Positions 1-5,529 of a stretch of DNA of 5,529 bases are shown here, piece after piece. The stretch is taken from the NCBI GenBank assembly GCA_022545745.1, contig JACZQL010000135.1, forward strand, positions 1 through 5,529. The letters are read 5' to 3'. The notes beneath the pieces were generated by a model. It was given only the letters and a program-made list of their open reading frames with translations, had not been told where the DNA came from and made no database searches. The position numbers and the translations under genes are program-made. This DNA is from Deltaproteobacteria bacterium (lineage in GTDB: Bacteria > Desulfobacterota_B > Binatia > UBA9968). Position 1 is the stretch's first letter; each line of letters opens with the position of its first letter.

Positions 1-1049
1 GACCACTCAGGGGAGGTATTATATCCTCCCGTGTAGGTCAGACGCTTGGTTTCCCCGCTGGAAAGATCCTTAATATAGAGTTGGGGGCTACCGCTTCGAT
101 TAGAGACAAAAACCAATCGGTCCCCTTTGGGAGACCAGGAAGGAGACACATCGATTCCAGGATTCTTAGTCAGCCTCCTCACAATTCTCCCCGATTGATC
201 CAGCAGGTAGACATCAACGTTGCCCCGCCGTTCGAGAGAGAGGGCGATGGTTTTCCCATCGGAAGACCAGCTTCCACCCAGATTGAGGCCGGTACGAGAG
301 GAAAAAATCGAATCCTTGCCGGAGTAGAGATCACGCTGGTAAACTCTAGGCTTTCCGTCTTTAAAGGAGGTATAAAGTAACGTAAGGCCGTTGGGGGACC
401 AAGAGGGAGAGAGGTTAATGGTGCGGTTTTTCGTCAACTGAACTCTTTCGGACCCATCCATGTGAGCCACATAGATTTCCTTAAATCGCCCGCCCCCGGT
501 GGAGACATAGGCGATCCTCGTGTCGAAGACCCCTCTCTCACCGGTAAATTGATAAATGATCTCGTCAACGAACTTGTGTGATATCCTGCGAAAATCCTTG
601 ATCTCTGCCGTGTACCTTTTCCCAACGATCTGCTTTCTTTGATAGACATCAAAGAGCCGAAACTCCGCAACGATAGTCTGCCCGCTAACCTCGAATCCTC
701 CCTTGACCAACGCTTCCGCCCCGATGGTGGACCAATCGCGGAAATCGAAGCTGCCCAAATCCGTGCCCGTCCTGCGCGAATCCTCAATATAGGCCGACCG
801 GTCCAACACCTTGAACCAACCTGAGAGCTCCAAGTCTCGAGTTACAATGTCCGCCATCCCCTTTGAATACTTTGAATACTTTCCATCGTCCATTTGCGGC
901 CCAAGGTTTTTAAGCAACGGAACCGCAATGGGGAACCGCTCAGCCCCCGGCCCAATAATCATTCCCTTGACCTGGGCCTGGAGCGGAAGGGAACCGAACC
1001 CCAACATGGCAATGATAAAAGAGACGATCAGCAGTGACTTATGGACCAA
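1..1049 (-). CDS. tolB: TolB, periplasmic beta-propeller of the Tol-Pal system (C-terminus cut by window edge)
   Basis: Translating the minus strand from a TTG at 1049 gives 349 codons that stay open to the window edge. TolB proteins are usually about 430 residues, so roughly 80 are missing. Residues 1-25 form a Sec signal peptide: His3-Lys4, a hydrophobic core, then LPLQA with cleavage likely after Ala25. Residues about 27-170 match the TolB N-terminal alpha/beta domain. From about 175 come beta-propeller blades with repeated S-W-S-x-D/N/K-G motifs (LSPSWSPNG near 213-221, GGSWSSDGK near 258-266, VSPSWSPKG near 301-309, then a fourth starting at the edge). TolB acts in the periplasm, contacting Pal and TolA to hold and constrict the outer membrane at division. 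The TTG start is chosen because AGAGGG (1062-1057) lies 7 bases upstream and the full signal peptide is kept; the next in-frame ATG (1007) would leave too short a signal. The start is 4 bases past the tolA stop, suggesting coupled translation. Confidence 0.93.
   Translation of the reverse strand, partial: MVHKSLLIVSFIIAMLGFGSLPLQAQVKGMIIGPGAERFPIAVPLLKNLGPQMDDGKYSKYSKGMADIVTRDLELSGWFKVLDRSAYIEDSRRTGTDLGSFDFRDWSTIGAEALVKGGFEVSGQTIVAEFRLFDVYQRKQIVGKRYTAEIKDFRRISHKFVDEIIYQFTGERGVFDTRIAYVSTGGGRFKEIYVAHMDGSERVQLTKNRTINLSPSWSPNGLTLLYTSFKDGKPRVYQRDLYSGKDSIFSSRTGLNLGGSWSSDGKTIALSLERRGNVDVYLLDQSGRIVRRLTKNPGIDVSPSWSPKGDRLVFVSNRSGSPQLYIKDLSSGETKRLTYTGGYNTSPEW
861..882. repeat. 9-bp tandem repeat inside tolB
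   Basis: CTTTGAATA is present in two exact back-to-back copies (861-869, 870-878) plus a partial third (CTTT, 879-882). On the tolB strand it encodes a Lys-Tyr-Ser-Lys-Tyr-Ser-Lys run at residues about 57-63, in the N-terminal domain. Being a multiple of three it keeps the frame. Confidence 0.8.
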
Positions 1050-1053
1050 TCGC

Positions 1054-1929
1054 CTACCCTCTTAGATCTTTCGGTCGGAACGTCAACTCTACGCTCATAA
1101 AATCCTTACGATAATCATCCGGCGGCGGTGGCAAAGGGGCAGCCTTTCTCATGGCCCGTAGGACGGAATCGTCATAGGAAGGATCTCCAGAGCCCTCAAC
1201 CACCCGGAGGCCGATCACTTTCCCATTCTCCAGAATTCCAAAACGCACTGTGACTTCCAAATCCGTCACCTTCCCCACCCACGTCCACTGCTCCTTGATC
1301 AAGTGTAGCATGCGGTTCCGATAGACCAAAAACTCAAATCCCTTGACGATTCCACCTCCACGACCGTTTTTCCCAAGTGCAGCTGCACCCTCACCAGGAT
1401 TTGGATCCCCTACGGCATCGGATCGCTCTTTTTTGGCCCGTTCTTCTTCGGCCCGTAGCTTAACCCGCTCCACAGCCGCGAGAATTAATTTTTCACGGGT
1501 TTCACTAGAGATCCCCTTCTTGGGCCTCTCGGGTTTTTTTACCTCTGCATTGATGGTCCCCTGTAGCACCACTTGACTCGGCGTCCGAGTGGCCTTCTTC
1601 CTAAGCTTTTTCCTTTTTACTGGCTTTTTGACCAGGGCCACTTCCGGAGCTTCGATTTTCTTTACTTCTTTTTTTGTTTTTACAGGCTGAGGAGCGGCCT
1701 TCCTCTGAACGTTTCGTGGTTTCGACTTGACCCTTTTAGGCTTTTTCTTTGTGGCGGGAGGAGGTTTAATGGCAGCCACCCGGGTTCTTCCTCCGATTTT
1801 TTCTCCCCCGACCAATTCAACCGTATAAATCGGGTAGTTAATGGTCCTTGAAAAAGGAGTATGGGGTACTAATAGGAATGTCGCTACCATTACGCAGTGG
1901 AGTAATCCAGAAAACCGACCCACTGCCAC
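1054..1929 (-). CDS. tolA: TolA / TonB-family energy-transducing protein (long frame; N-terminus probably displaced by a frameshift)
   Basis: This frame encodes 291 residues from a GTG at 1929 (a second GTG lies two codons further in). Residues 6-22 form one transmembrane helix containing Ser7-x3-His11. The same Ser/His pair is conserved in the TolA and TonB membrane helices that sense the TolQR or ExbBD motor. Residues about 55-118 are very rich in Lys, Arg and Pro, and 143-170 form a charged helical stretch, together making a periplasm-spanning shaft. Residues about 203-291 are a TonB/TolA C-terminal domain, with motifs VTVRFGILENGKVIGLRVVEGSG and a following SYDDSVLRAMRKAAPLPPPP block. The place between tolR and tolB favours TolA over TonB. 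It would carry motor energy to TolB/Pal. The shaft is short compared with E. coli TolA (421 residues). An AAAGGG stretch precedes the GTG, but a better start for the gene lies at 2015 in another frame; joined there, the protein would be about 320 residues (see the separate N-terminal entry). Confidence 0.85.
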   Translation of the reverse strand: MAVGRFSGLLHCVMVATFLLVPHTPFSRTINYPIYTVELVGGEKIGGRTRVAAIKPPPATKKKPKRVKSKPRNVQRKAAPQPVKTKKEVKKIEAPEVALVKKPVKRKKLRKKATRTPSQVVLQGTINAEVKKPERPKKGISSETREKLILAAVERVKLRAEEERAKKERSDAVGDPNPGEGAAALGKNGRGGGIVKGFEFLVYRNRMLHLIKEQWTWVGKVTDLEVTVRFGILENGKVIGLRVVEGSGDPSYDDSVLRAMRKAAPLPPPPDDYRKDFMSVELTFRPKDLRG

Positions 1930-2015
1930 AAACCACCCTTTTCCTCTTCAGATGGAGGGGTGAGTTTGGCTTCCTTTTGCTCCCCTTCCTCTTGCAGCAG
2001 AGAACGGAACAGCAC
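1890..2015 (-). other. Overlapping 41-codon frame that looks like the true TolA N-terminus
   Basis: Starting 3 bases after the tolR stop, a GTG at 2015 opens a 41-codon frame that ends at TAA 1892-1890 and overlaps the long tolA frame by 40 bases. It begins V-L-F-R-S-L-L-Q-E-E and continues through a Glu/Lys/Gln-rich stretch to W-Q-W-V-G-F (residues 30-35), like the short charged cytoplasmic segment that normally precedes the TolA membrane helix. After F35 this frame loses sense (LDYSTA, stop), while the long frame continues with SGLLHCVMVATFLL. A single -1 step at the TTTT run (1914-1911) fuses the two into a continuous TolA of about 320 residues. The sequence directly shows the two open frames and the start signals. 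That they are one gene is inference. Alternatives are a small independent leader peptide coupled to tolA, or chance. Confidence 0.6.
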
Positions 2016-2018
2016 AGC

Positions 2019-2441
2019 TTAGCTCCTGGTGGGGGGAGGTTGAGTAATCATTCCAAGCTTAACGATACCTGCTTCTTTTATTGTTGCAATGGCCTTCATG
2101 ACGACCCCGTAGGGAACACTTTTGTCAGCCCTGAGAAAGACCTCCTTCCCTTTTTGGACCTGTCGAATGGCTTGAAGCTTTAATTTGAGCTCAGCTAGCT
2201 TGATCCGATTATCATTAAGGTAGACCTGTCCCTTCTTTGTAATCGAGACCACCAAGGGTTCTTCTTTTCCTGCAATGGCACCAGCCTTGGCTTCTGGCAG
2301 GTTGACCTGCACCCCCTGCTGGAGAATGGGTGCCGTGACCATGAAAATCACCAAAAGCACCAGCATCACGTCAACAAATGGCGTTACGTTAATTTGCGAA
2401 ATGGCAGTTCCATCTCGTCGGGAGGAAAAATCGGTAGCCAT
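2019..2441 (-). CDS. tolR: TolR / ExbD-family proton-channel subunit
   Basis: This is a 140-residue protein, the usual TolR/ExbD length. It has a short cytoplasmic N-terminus (to about 15), then the family signature INVTPFVDVMLVLLVIFMV (17-35), which forms the single membrane helix. Asp24 in FVDV matches the essential proton-path aspartate of the family (Asp23 in E. coli TolR). The rest (about 45-140) is the periplasmic domain, with VFLRADKSVPYGVVMKAI (about 100-117) typical of the family. TolR dimerises inside the TolQ pentamer and converts proton flow into movement of TolA. The ATG at 2441 is preceded by AGGGAG (2453-2448) with 6-base spacing. The gene follows tolQ after 46 bases and is followed 3 bases later by the candidate upstream tolA start. 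ExbD is the close paralogue; the tolB neighbour makes TolR the better name. Confidence 0.94.
   Translation of the reverse strand: MATDFSSRRDGTAISQINVTPFVDVMLVLLVIFMVTAPILQQGVQVNLPEAKAGAIAGKEEPLVVSITKKGQVYLNDNRIKLAELKLKLQAIRQVQKGKEVFLRADKSVPYGVVMKAIATIKEAGIVKLGMITQPPPTRS
2023..2027 (-). promoter_or_regulatory. Ribosome binding site AGGAG for the upstream tolA start
   Basis: AGGAG (reading 2027 to 2023 on the minus strand) overlaps the last codons of tolR and sits 7 bases before the GTG at 2015. It is the best-spaced and closest-to-consensus site near tolA and matters because it points to the 2015 start, not the GTG at 1929. Confidence 0.6.
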
Positions 2442-2487
2442 ACTTAACTCCCTCTCTAATCCTTACGAATAATATAATCAAATCATG

Positions 2488-3243
2488 TTATGCGATGAAA
2501 TGTCGCTCTGCAATGTTTAAAAACTCATCAGAGAAGTTGTCCATTTCGGAAGTAAGAACTCTGATCTTATGGGCAAAATGATTGTAGGCCATGAGAGCAG
2601 GAATGGCAGCGGCCAACCCGGCAGCCGTGGCGATAAGAGCCTCTGCAATGCCGGGAGCCACAGCTTGAATGCTAGAAGTATGGGTCACGCTAAGGCCCAG
2701 AAATGCATTCATAATTCCCCAAACGGTACCAAACAATCCTATGAACGGTGCGGTACTGGAAGTCGTGGCAAGAAAGGTCAAGGCTTTTTCGAGCTTTGTG
2801 ATCTCCACAGTGGTGGCCCGCATCATGGCTCGACCCACGTTTTCCACACCGCCCAACTCCGTTGACATCCTTTCCCCTTGAGAATTCTCCTCTTTTGTAC
2901 GGGAAAACCGGACCATCTCCTCGTATCCAGCGCGAAAGACCTGCGCCACTGGACTCATCATCAACTCCTTACTCGTTTCATGGATGGCGGAGAGATCCTG
3001 GCTGTCCCAGAAGATGGTAATGAACCTCGCCGATTGTATCCGTGCTGCACGTACCTGGCGAAACTTGTAGAAAATAATCCCCCAGCTGACGACTGAAAAC
3101 AGCACGAGAACATAAAGGACCATTTGGACGATGGGGCCCGCCCCCGTGACCAGACCCCAAATCCCCTGTTCCTGGGTAGCCAACAAGCCTGATTGTGCTA
3201 GGAGTTGAACAGACCAAAACGAAGGCATCACGGATTCCAACAA
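2488..3243 (-). CDS. tolQ: TolQ / ExbB-family (MotA/TolQ/ExbB) proton-channel subunit
   Basis: This is a 251-residue integral membrane protein from a TTG at 3243. It has the three-helix layout of TolQ: helix 1 at about 36-59 (VQMVLYVLVLFSVVSWGIIF), a long cytoplasmic domain (about 60-150), helix 2 at about 155-183 with APFIGLFGTVWGIM (165-178), and helix 3 at about 198-220 with AEALIATAAGLAAAIPA (200-216). Thr173 and Thr206 lie where the family keeps pore-lining threonines (E. coli TolQ Thr145 and Thr178). TolQ forms the pentameric stator around TolR in the inner membrane. It is the first gene of the visible minus-strand operon. The start is uncertain. TTG 3243 has only GGGG (3248-3245) one base before it. 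ATG 3228 has GGAA (3238-3235) 6 bases upstream and gives MPSFWSVQLLAQ, a 246-residue protein; I lean slightly to the ATG. Confidence 0.94.
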   Translation of the reverse strand: MLESVMPSFWSVQLLAQSGLLATQEQGIWGLVTGAGPIVQMVLYVLVLFSVVSWGIIFYKFRQVRAARIQSARFITIFWDSQDLSAIHETSKELMMSPVAQVFRAGYEEMVRFSRTKEENSQGERMSTELGGVENVGRAMMRATTVEITKLEKALTFLATTSSTAPFIGLFGTVWGIMNAFLGLSVTHTSSIQAVAPGIAEALIATAAGLAAAIPALMAYNHFAHKIRVLTSEMDNFSDEFLNIAERHFIA

Positions 3244-3272
3244 ACCCCGATCCGAGTAAAGGACAAATGTAG

Positions 3273-3300
3273 TGCCCCGAACGGACTCAGGTTCGGGGCA
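3273..3300. repeat. Perfect 10-bp inverted repeat (hairpin) upstream of tolQ
   Basis: TGCCCCGAAC (3273-3282) and GTTCGGGGCA (3291-3300) are exact reverse complements around an 8-base loop. Seven of the ten pairs are G-C. The hairpin ends 30 bases before the first possible tolQ start. Neither strand has a T-tract after the stem, so it does not look like an intrinsic terminator. It could be an operator or a structured 5' leader of the tol mRNA. Confidence 0.75.
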
Positions 3301-3319
3301 GAGCAGCTATAATCACAAT

Positions 3320-3372
3320 CCTTACAAGCGATCGAAATCAGATCTGTATAGGCCCCTATGGGATTTGTAAGG
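3320..3372. repeat. 8-bp inverted repeat with wide spacer
   Basis: CCTTACAA (3320-3327) and TTGTAAGG (3365-3372) are exact reverse complements, 37 bases apart. The spacer contains a short palindrome, ATAGG-CC-CCTAT (3348-3359). In RNA these could form a long arm with an inner hairpin; in DNA they could be paired half-sites for a regulator. An 8-bp match at this distance may also be chance. Confidence 0.35.
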
Positions 3373-3474
3373 CTTGGACGCCAAAGCGTGTTCACAACCG
3401 TCTTGGTGAAGCCTTCGACGTGGCTAAACCCCTATCGAAACATCCGGATCGGCGTAAATCAATTGAAAAAGTAT

Positions 3475-3480
3475 TATAAT
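3475..3480 (+). promoter_or_regulatory. Candidate -10 box of the pgk promoter
   Basis: TATAAT is an exact sigma-70 -10 consensus lying in an AT-rich stretch. It would start transcription near 3487, leaving a leader of about 60 bases before pgk. At the proper distance upstream (about 3452-3457, GCGTAA) there is no good -35 box; the TTGAAA at 3463-3468 is too close. The call rests on the -10 hexamer and its position only. Confidence 0.4.
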
Positions 3481-3548
3481 CGCTGTAGTTAGTCAAACAG
3501 TAATCCGTTGTTGAATGAGCCAAACGCTAAAGCGGGCAAGGATTGAGA

Positions 3549-4730
3549 TTGATTCACACTCTCGAAGAGCTCAACCTGAGGGATAAGAGGATTTTTGTAC
3601 GAGTCGATTTCAACGTCCCCCTGAAGGATGGGAAAATCTCCGAGACGCACCGGATTGACAGCACGCTTTCCACCCTGCGCTTCCTCCTGGCCCATGCAAA
3701 AAAAATCATTGTCGCCTCCCACATGGGAAGACCCGGGGGGAAAATAGCGACTAAATGGAGTCTGGCACCTGTTCGAGATTACCTGGAGAGCGCACTCTCT
3801 TCACCTGTAGTGCTAGCAGCAGACTGTATCGGCCCGGAGGTTGAGAGGGTGGTGCGTGATGAAGGTGCCCCAAAGGTGATTCTGTTAGAAAACCTGCGCT
3901 TTCACCCCGAAGAAGAGGCCAATGATCCTGATTTCTCTAAGGCACTCGCTTCGCTCGCAGAGGTTTACGTGAACGACGCCTTCGGGACCGCCCATCGGGC
4001 CCATGCCTCCACAGAGGGCATGGTCAAATTCTTTCGAGAAAAAGGAGCGGGAGTTCTCTTTAAAAAAGAGCTCGATTACTTAGGCGGCGCGCTCTCTTCG
4101 CCGAGGAAACCCTTTACTGCAGTCCTTGGTGGAGCCAAGGTTTCTGACAAGATTGGAGTCATCCGGAATCTGATCCCAAAGGTGGATAGCCTTATTATAG
4201 GTGGGGGCATGGCCTACACGTTCCTTAAGGCCCGAGGCGCTGCCATTGGGAAATCGCTAGTGGAAAACGACCGCCTCTCCCTAGCAAAGGATCTCATGAA
4301 GCAAGCAGTGGATCAAAAGGCTCAATTGCTCCTCCCAACCGATCACGTGATTGCAAAGACCCCTGAGAGCGGCGCAGGGACCGTCATCTCAGGGCAGAAC
4401 ATTCCGGAGGACTCTATGGGATTGGATATAGGCCCAGAGTCCGTCGCGTCCTTTGTCCAAGTGATTCGCGAATCCAAGACCGTGCTTTGGAACGGGCCTT
4501 TGGGTCTGTTTGAAAAGGACCCGTTCAGCGGTGGAACAATAGCCGTGGCACAATCCCTGGCCGAATGTGATGCCATCAGTATTATTGCCGGAGGTGACAC
4601 TGTGGCCGCCGTGGCAAAGGCCGGGGTCGCTGACAAAATGACCCATCTCTCCACAGGTGGCGGCGCCACACTAGAGTTCCTCGAGGGGAAAAGGCTTCCC
4701 GGTGTCCTCGCGCTGGAAGGCAATGCATGA
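3549..4730 (+). CDS. pgk: Phosphoglycerate kinase
   Basis: PGK transfers the acyl phosphate of 1,3-bisphosphoglycerate to ADP in the cytoplasm, yielding ATP and 3-phosphoglycerate; it is reversible and also used in gluconeogenesis and the Calvin cycle. From TTG 3549 the protein is 393 residues, the normal bacterial length. Family motifs occur in order: VRVDFNVPL (17-25), SHMGRPGG (substrate-binding His/Arg), LLENLRFHPEE, VNDAFGTAHRAHAST, AVLGGAKVSDKI, LIIGGGMAYTFLKA at the hinge, VLWNGPLGLFE, then the nucleotide loop AGGDTVAAV and the C-terminal STGGGATLEFLEG. None of the key residues is missing. A TTG two codons earlier (3543) is possible, but the AAGGA at 3538-3542 abuts it directly, whereas it is spaced 6 bases from TTG 3549. 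It forms an operon with tpiA, overlapping by 4 bases (ATGA). Confidence 0.96.
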   Translation: MIHTLEELNLRDKRIFVRVDFNVPLKDGKISETHRIDSTLSTLRFLLAHAKKIIVASHMGRPGGKIATKWSLAPVRDYLESALSSPVVLAADCIGPEVERVVRDEGAPKVILLENLRFHPEEEANDPDFSKALASLAEVYVNDAFGTAHRAHASTEGMVKFFREKGAGVLFKKELDYLGGALSSPRKPFTAVLGGAKVSDKIGVIRNLIPKVDSLIIGGGMAYTFLKARGAAIGKSLVENDRLSLAKDLMKQAVDQKAQLLLPTDHVIAKTPESGAGTVISGQNIPEDSMGLDIGPESVASFVQVIRESKTVLWNGPLGLFEKDPFSGGTIAVAQSLAECDAISIIAGGDTVAAVAKAGVADKMTHLSTGGGATLEFLEGKRLPGVLALEGNA

Positions 4731-5503
4731 AAACACCACTGGTCGCCGGCAATTGGAAGATGAATGGAACCAGGGCCGATGCCCTTAGGCTCGCTCGGGG
4801 GATCTACCATGGAATGAAAAATTTGCATCGCGTGGAGGTGGTTTTGGCCCCTCCCTTTACAGCCCTGGCGACCGTGGCCGGGGTAACCACAAAAACTAAA
4901 ATCCGGCTCGCCGCTCAGAACGTCCACTGGGAGGAATCGGGTGCATTCACCGGGGAGATCAGCCCAAAGATGCTTAAGGAGTCTGGTTGCCAATATGTCA
5001 TCGTCGGTCATTCAGAGCGGCGTCATATCTTCCTTGAAAGCGACCTGGTGGTCGCAAGAAAGATTTTGGCAGCGCTCAACACGGGCCTTTTACCCATCCT
5101 TTGCGTAGGCGAAACTTTGAAGGAACGACAAAATGGAAAAATGCGGCAAGTCCTCTCCCGCCAACTCCGAGCCGCGTTGAAGGAAGTGAGGAAAAATGCT
5201 ATAGACAAAATTACCATCGCCTACGAGCCGGTCTGGGCCATCGGTACGGGCCATCACGCCACAGCAGACCAGGTCAGGCAGGCCCACCGGTGGATTCGGA
5301 ATTGCTTGAATCAGCAATTTGGAAAAAACAAAGTCATGGAGAACCGCATCCTCTATGGCGGTAGCGTACGGCCGGAAAATACAGTCGAACTGGCAAGGGT
5401 ATTAGAAGTGAATGGCCTTCTGGTGGGGGGCGCGAGCCTCAAAGCCATTGATTTCCTCAGCATCATTCGTGGTTTTGCAGACGTAAAGGCGGGGGTCGTC
5501 TAG
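4727..5503 (+). CDS. tpiA: Triosephosphate isomerase
   Basis: TIM interconverts dihydroxyacetone phosphate and glyceraldehyde 3-phosphate in the cytoplasm. The 258-residue product has the complete catalytic set: Asn9 and Lys11 in AGNWKMNG (7-14), the electrophilic His95 in VIVGHSERR (91-99), and the base Glu167 in AYEPVWAIGTG (165-175), which continues into flexible loop 6. Phosphate-binding segments YGGSVRPEN (210-218) and LVGGASLKA (232-240) are also present. The substitution VGGASL/KA is a common bacterial form. The ATG at 4727 overlaps the pgk stop as ATGA, and GGAAGG (4715-4720) inside the end of pgk sits 6 bases upstream, so the two genes are translationally coupled. Adjacent placement with pgk fits a shared triose-phosphate step in glycolysis or gluconeogenesis. 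Confidence 0.97.
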   Translation: MKTPLVAGNWKMNGTRADALRLARGIYHGMKNLHRVEVVLAPPFTALATVAGVTTKTKIRLAAQNVHWEESGAFTGEISPKMLKESGCQYVIVGHSERRHIFLESDLVVARKILAALNTGLLPILCVGETLKERQNGKMRQVLSRQLRAALKEVRKNAIDKITIAYEPVWAIGTGHHATADQVRQAHRWIRNCLNQQFGKNKVMENRILYGGSVRPENTVELARVLEVNGLLVGGASLKAIDFLSIIRGFADVKAGVV

Positions 5504-5516
5504 GGAGTTTACATAG

Positions 5517-5529
5517 GTGATTACTCTAG
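5517..5529 (+). CDS. secG: Probable start of secG (preprotein translocase subunit), cut by window edge
   Basis: A GTG at 5517 opens a frame reading M-I-T-L before the window ends. GGGAG (5503-5507), overlapping the tpiA stop, is 9 bases upstream. The identification rests on context: pgk-tpiA-secG is a common order, and SecG proteins often begin with a short M-I/hydrophobic start. Only four codons are visible, so the sequence itself neither proves nor excludes it. SecG is a small two-helix inner-membrane subunit that assists SecYE. Confidence 0.45.

Larger units (their letters stand above)
3244..3548. other. Divergent intergenic region between tolQ and pgk
   Basis: About 300 bases separate the two divergent operons. 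I see no open frame of credible length with protein-like composition, no tRNA, and no recognisable riboswitch. It should hold both promoters. Visible structure consists of a perfect hairpin (3273-3300), a wider inverted repeat (3320-3372) enclosing a small palindrome ATAGGCCCCTAT (3348-3359), and two plus-strand TATAAT hexamers (3308-3313 and 3475-3480). The second TATAAT is suitably placed for pgk. No gap (glyceraldehyde-3-phosphate dehydrogenase) remnant is visible, although gap often precedes pgk. Confidence 0.7.

Noticed and set aside
434..787. Minus-strand open frame of 117 codons inside tolB
   Set aside because: It overlaps tolB in another frame, is Arg/Ser-rich with no family motif, and tolB's own frame has clear signal peptide and propeller motifs.
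1573..1851. Plus-strand frame rich in Phe and Leu opposite tolA
   Set aside because: Its hydrophobic look is the antisense image of the Lys-rich (AAA/AAG) TolA shaft, not a membrane protein.
3283..3305. GGTTCGGGGC resembling a tRNA T-arm
   Set aside because: No acceptor stem, D-arm or anticodon arm can be placed around it; it is one arm of the 10-bp hairpin.
3308..3313. Additional plus-strand TATAAT as a pgk promoter
   Set aside because: No -35 match at suitable spacing, and it would give a leader of more than 220 bases; TATAAT at 3475 is better placed.
1101..3327. Similar strings AATCCTTACGA at 1101 and 2458 and AATCCTTACAA at 3317
   Set aside because: Matches of 11 bases are expected by chance several times in a window of this size, and one copy is within the TolA coding sequence.
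4343..5011. Long 222-codon minus-strand open frame across pgk and tpiA
   Set aside because: It lies antisense to two genes whose catalytic motifs are complete; its product has low-complexity Ser/Pro/Gly composition and no recognisable domain.

Overview
The window comes from a Gram-negative (diderm) bacterium. It carries most of a Tol-Pal envelope cluster, which only makes sense with an outer membrane, next to a divergently transcribed glycolytic pair. I estimate GC at about 50-55% by eye. Start codons are often TTG or GTG. The protein sequences remind me of Nitrospirota / NC10 / Desulfobacterota-type lineages, but this is an impression and not a supported assignment.

Left half, minus strand, read from about 3243 down to 1: tolQ, tolR, tolA (TonB/TolA family), then tolB, which runs off the left edge. 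This is the standard tolQ-R-A-B order, and pal would be expected just beyond position 1. TolQ and TolR form the proton-driven inner-membrane motor. TolA spans the periplasm. TolB is the periplasmic beta-propeller that links the system to Pal.

Middle, about 3244-3548: a divergent intergenic region of about 300 bases with no convincing gene. It holds a perfect 10-bp inverted repeat in the tolQ leader, a looser 8-bp inverted repeat, and a TATAAT box facing pgk.

Right half, plus strand: pgk, then tpiA overlapping it by 4 bases, then the first codons of what is probably secG. All the signature motifs of PGK and TIM are present, so both look functional.

The most noteworthy observation is at the 5' end of tolA. 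The long tolA frame starts 89 bases after tolR and has a curtailed cytoplasmic N-terminus. A second, overlapping frame starts 3 bases after the tolR stop, behind an excellent AGGAG site, and encodes what looks like the missing N-terminus. One -1 step at a TTTT run joins the two into a normal TolA with the Ser-x3-His transmembrane motif. This may be a sequencing indel, a real mutation or a recoding site. I see no previously undescribed multi-gene system here.
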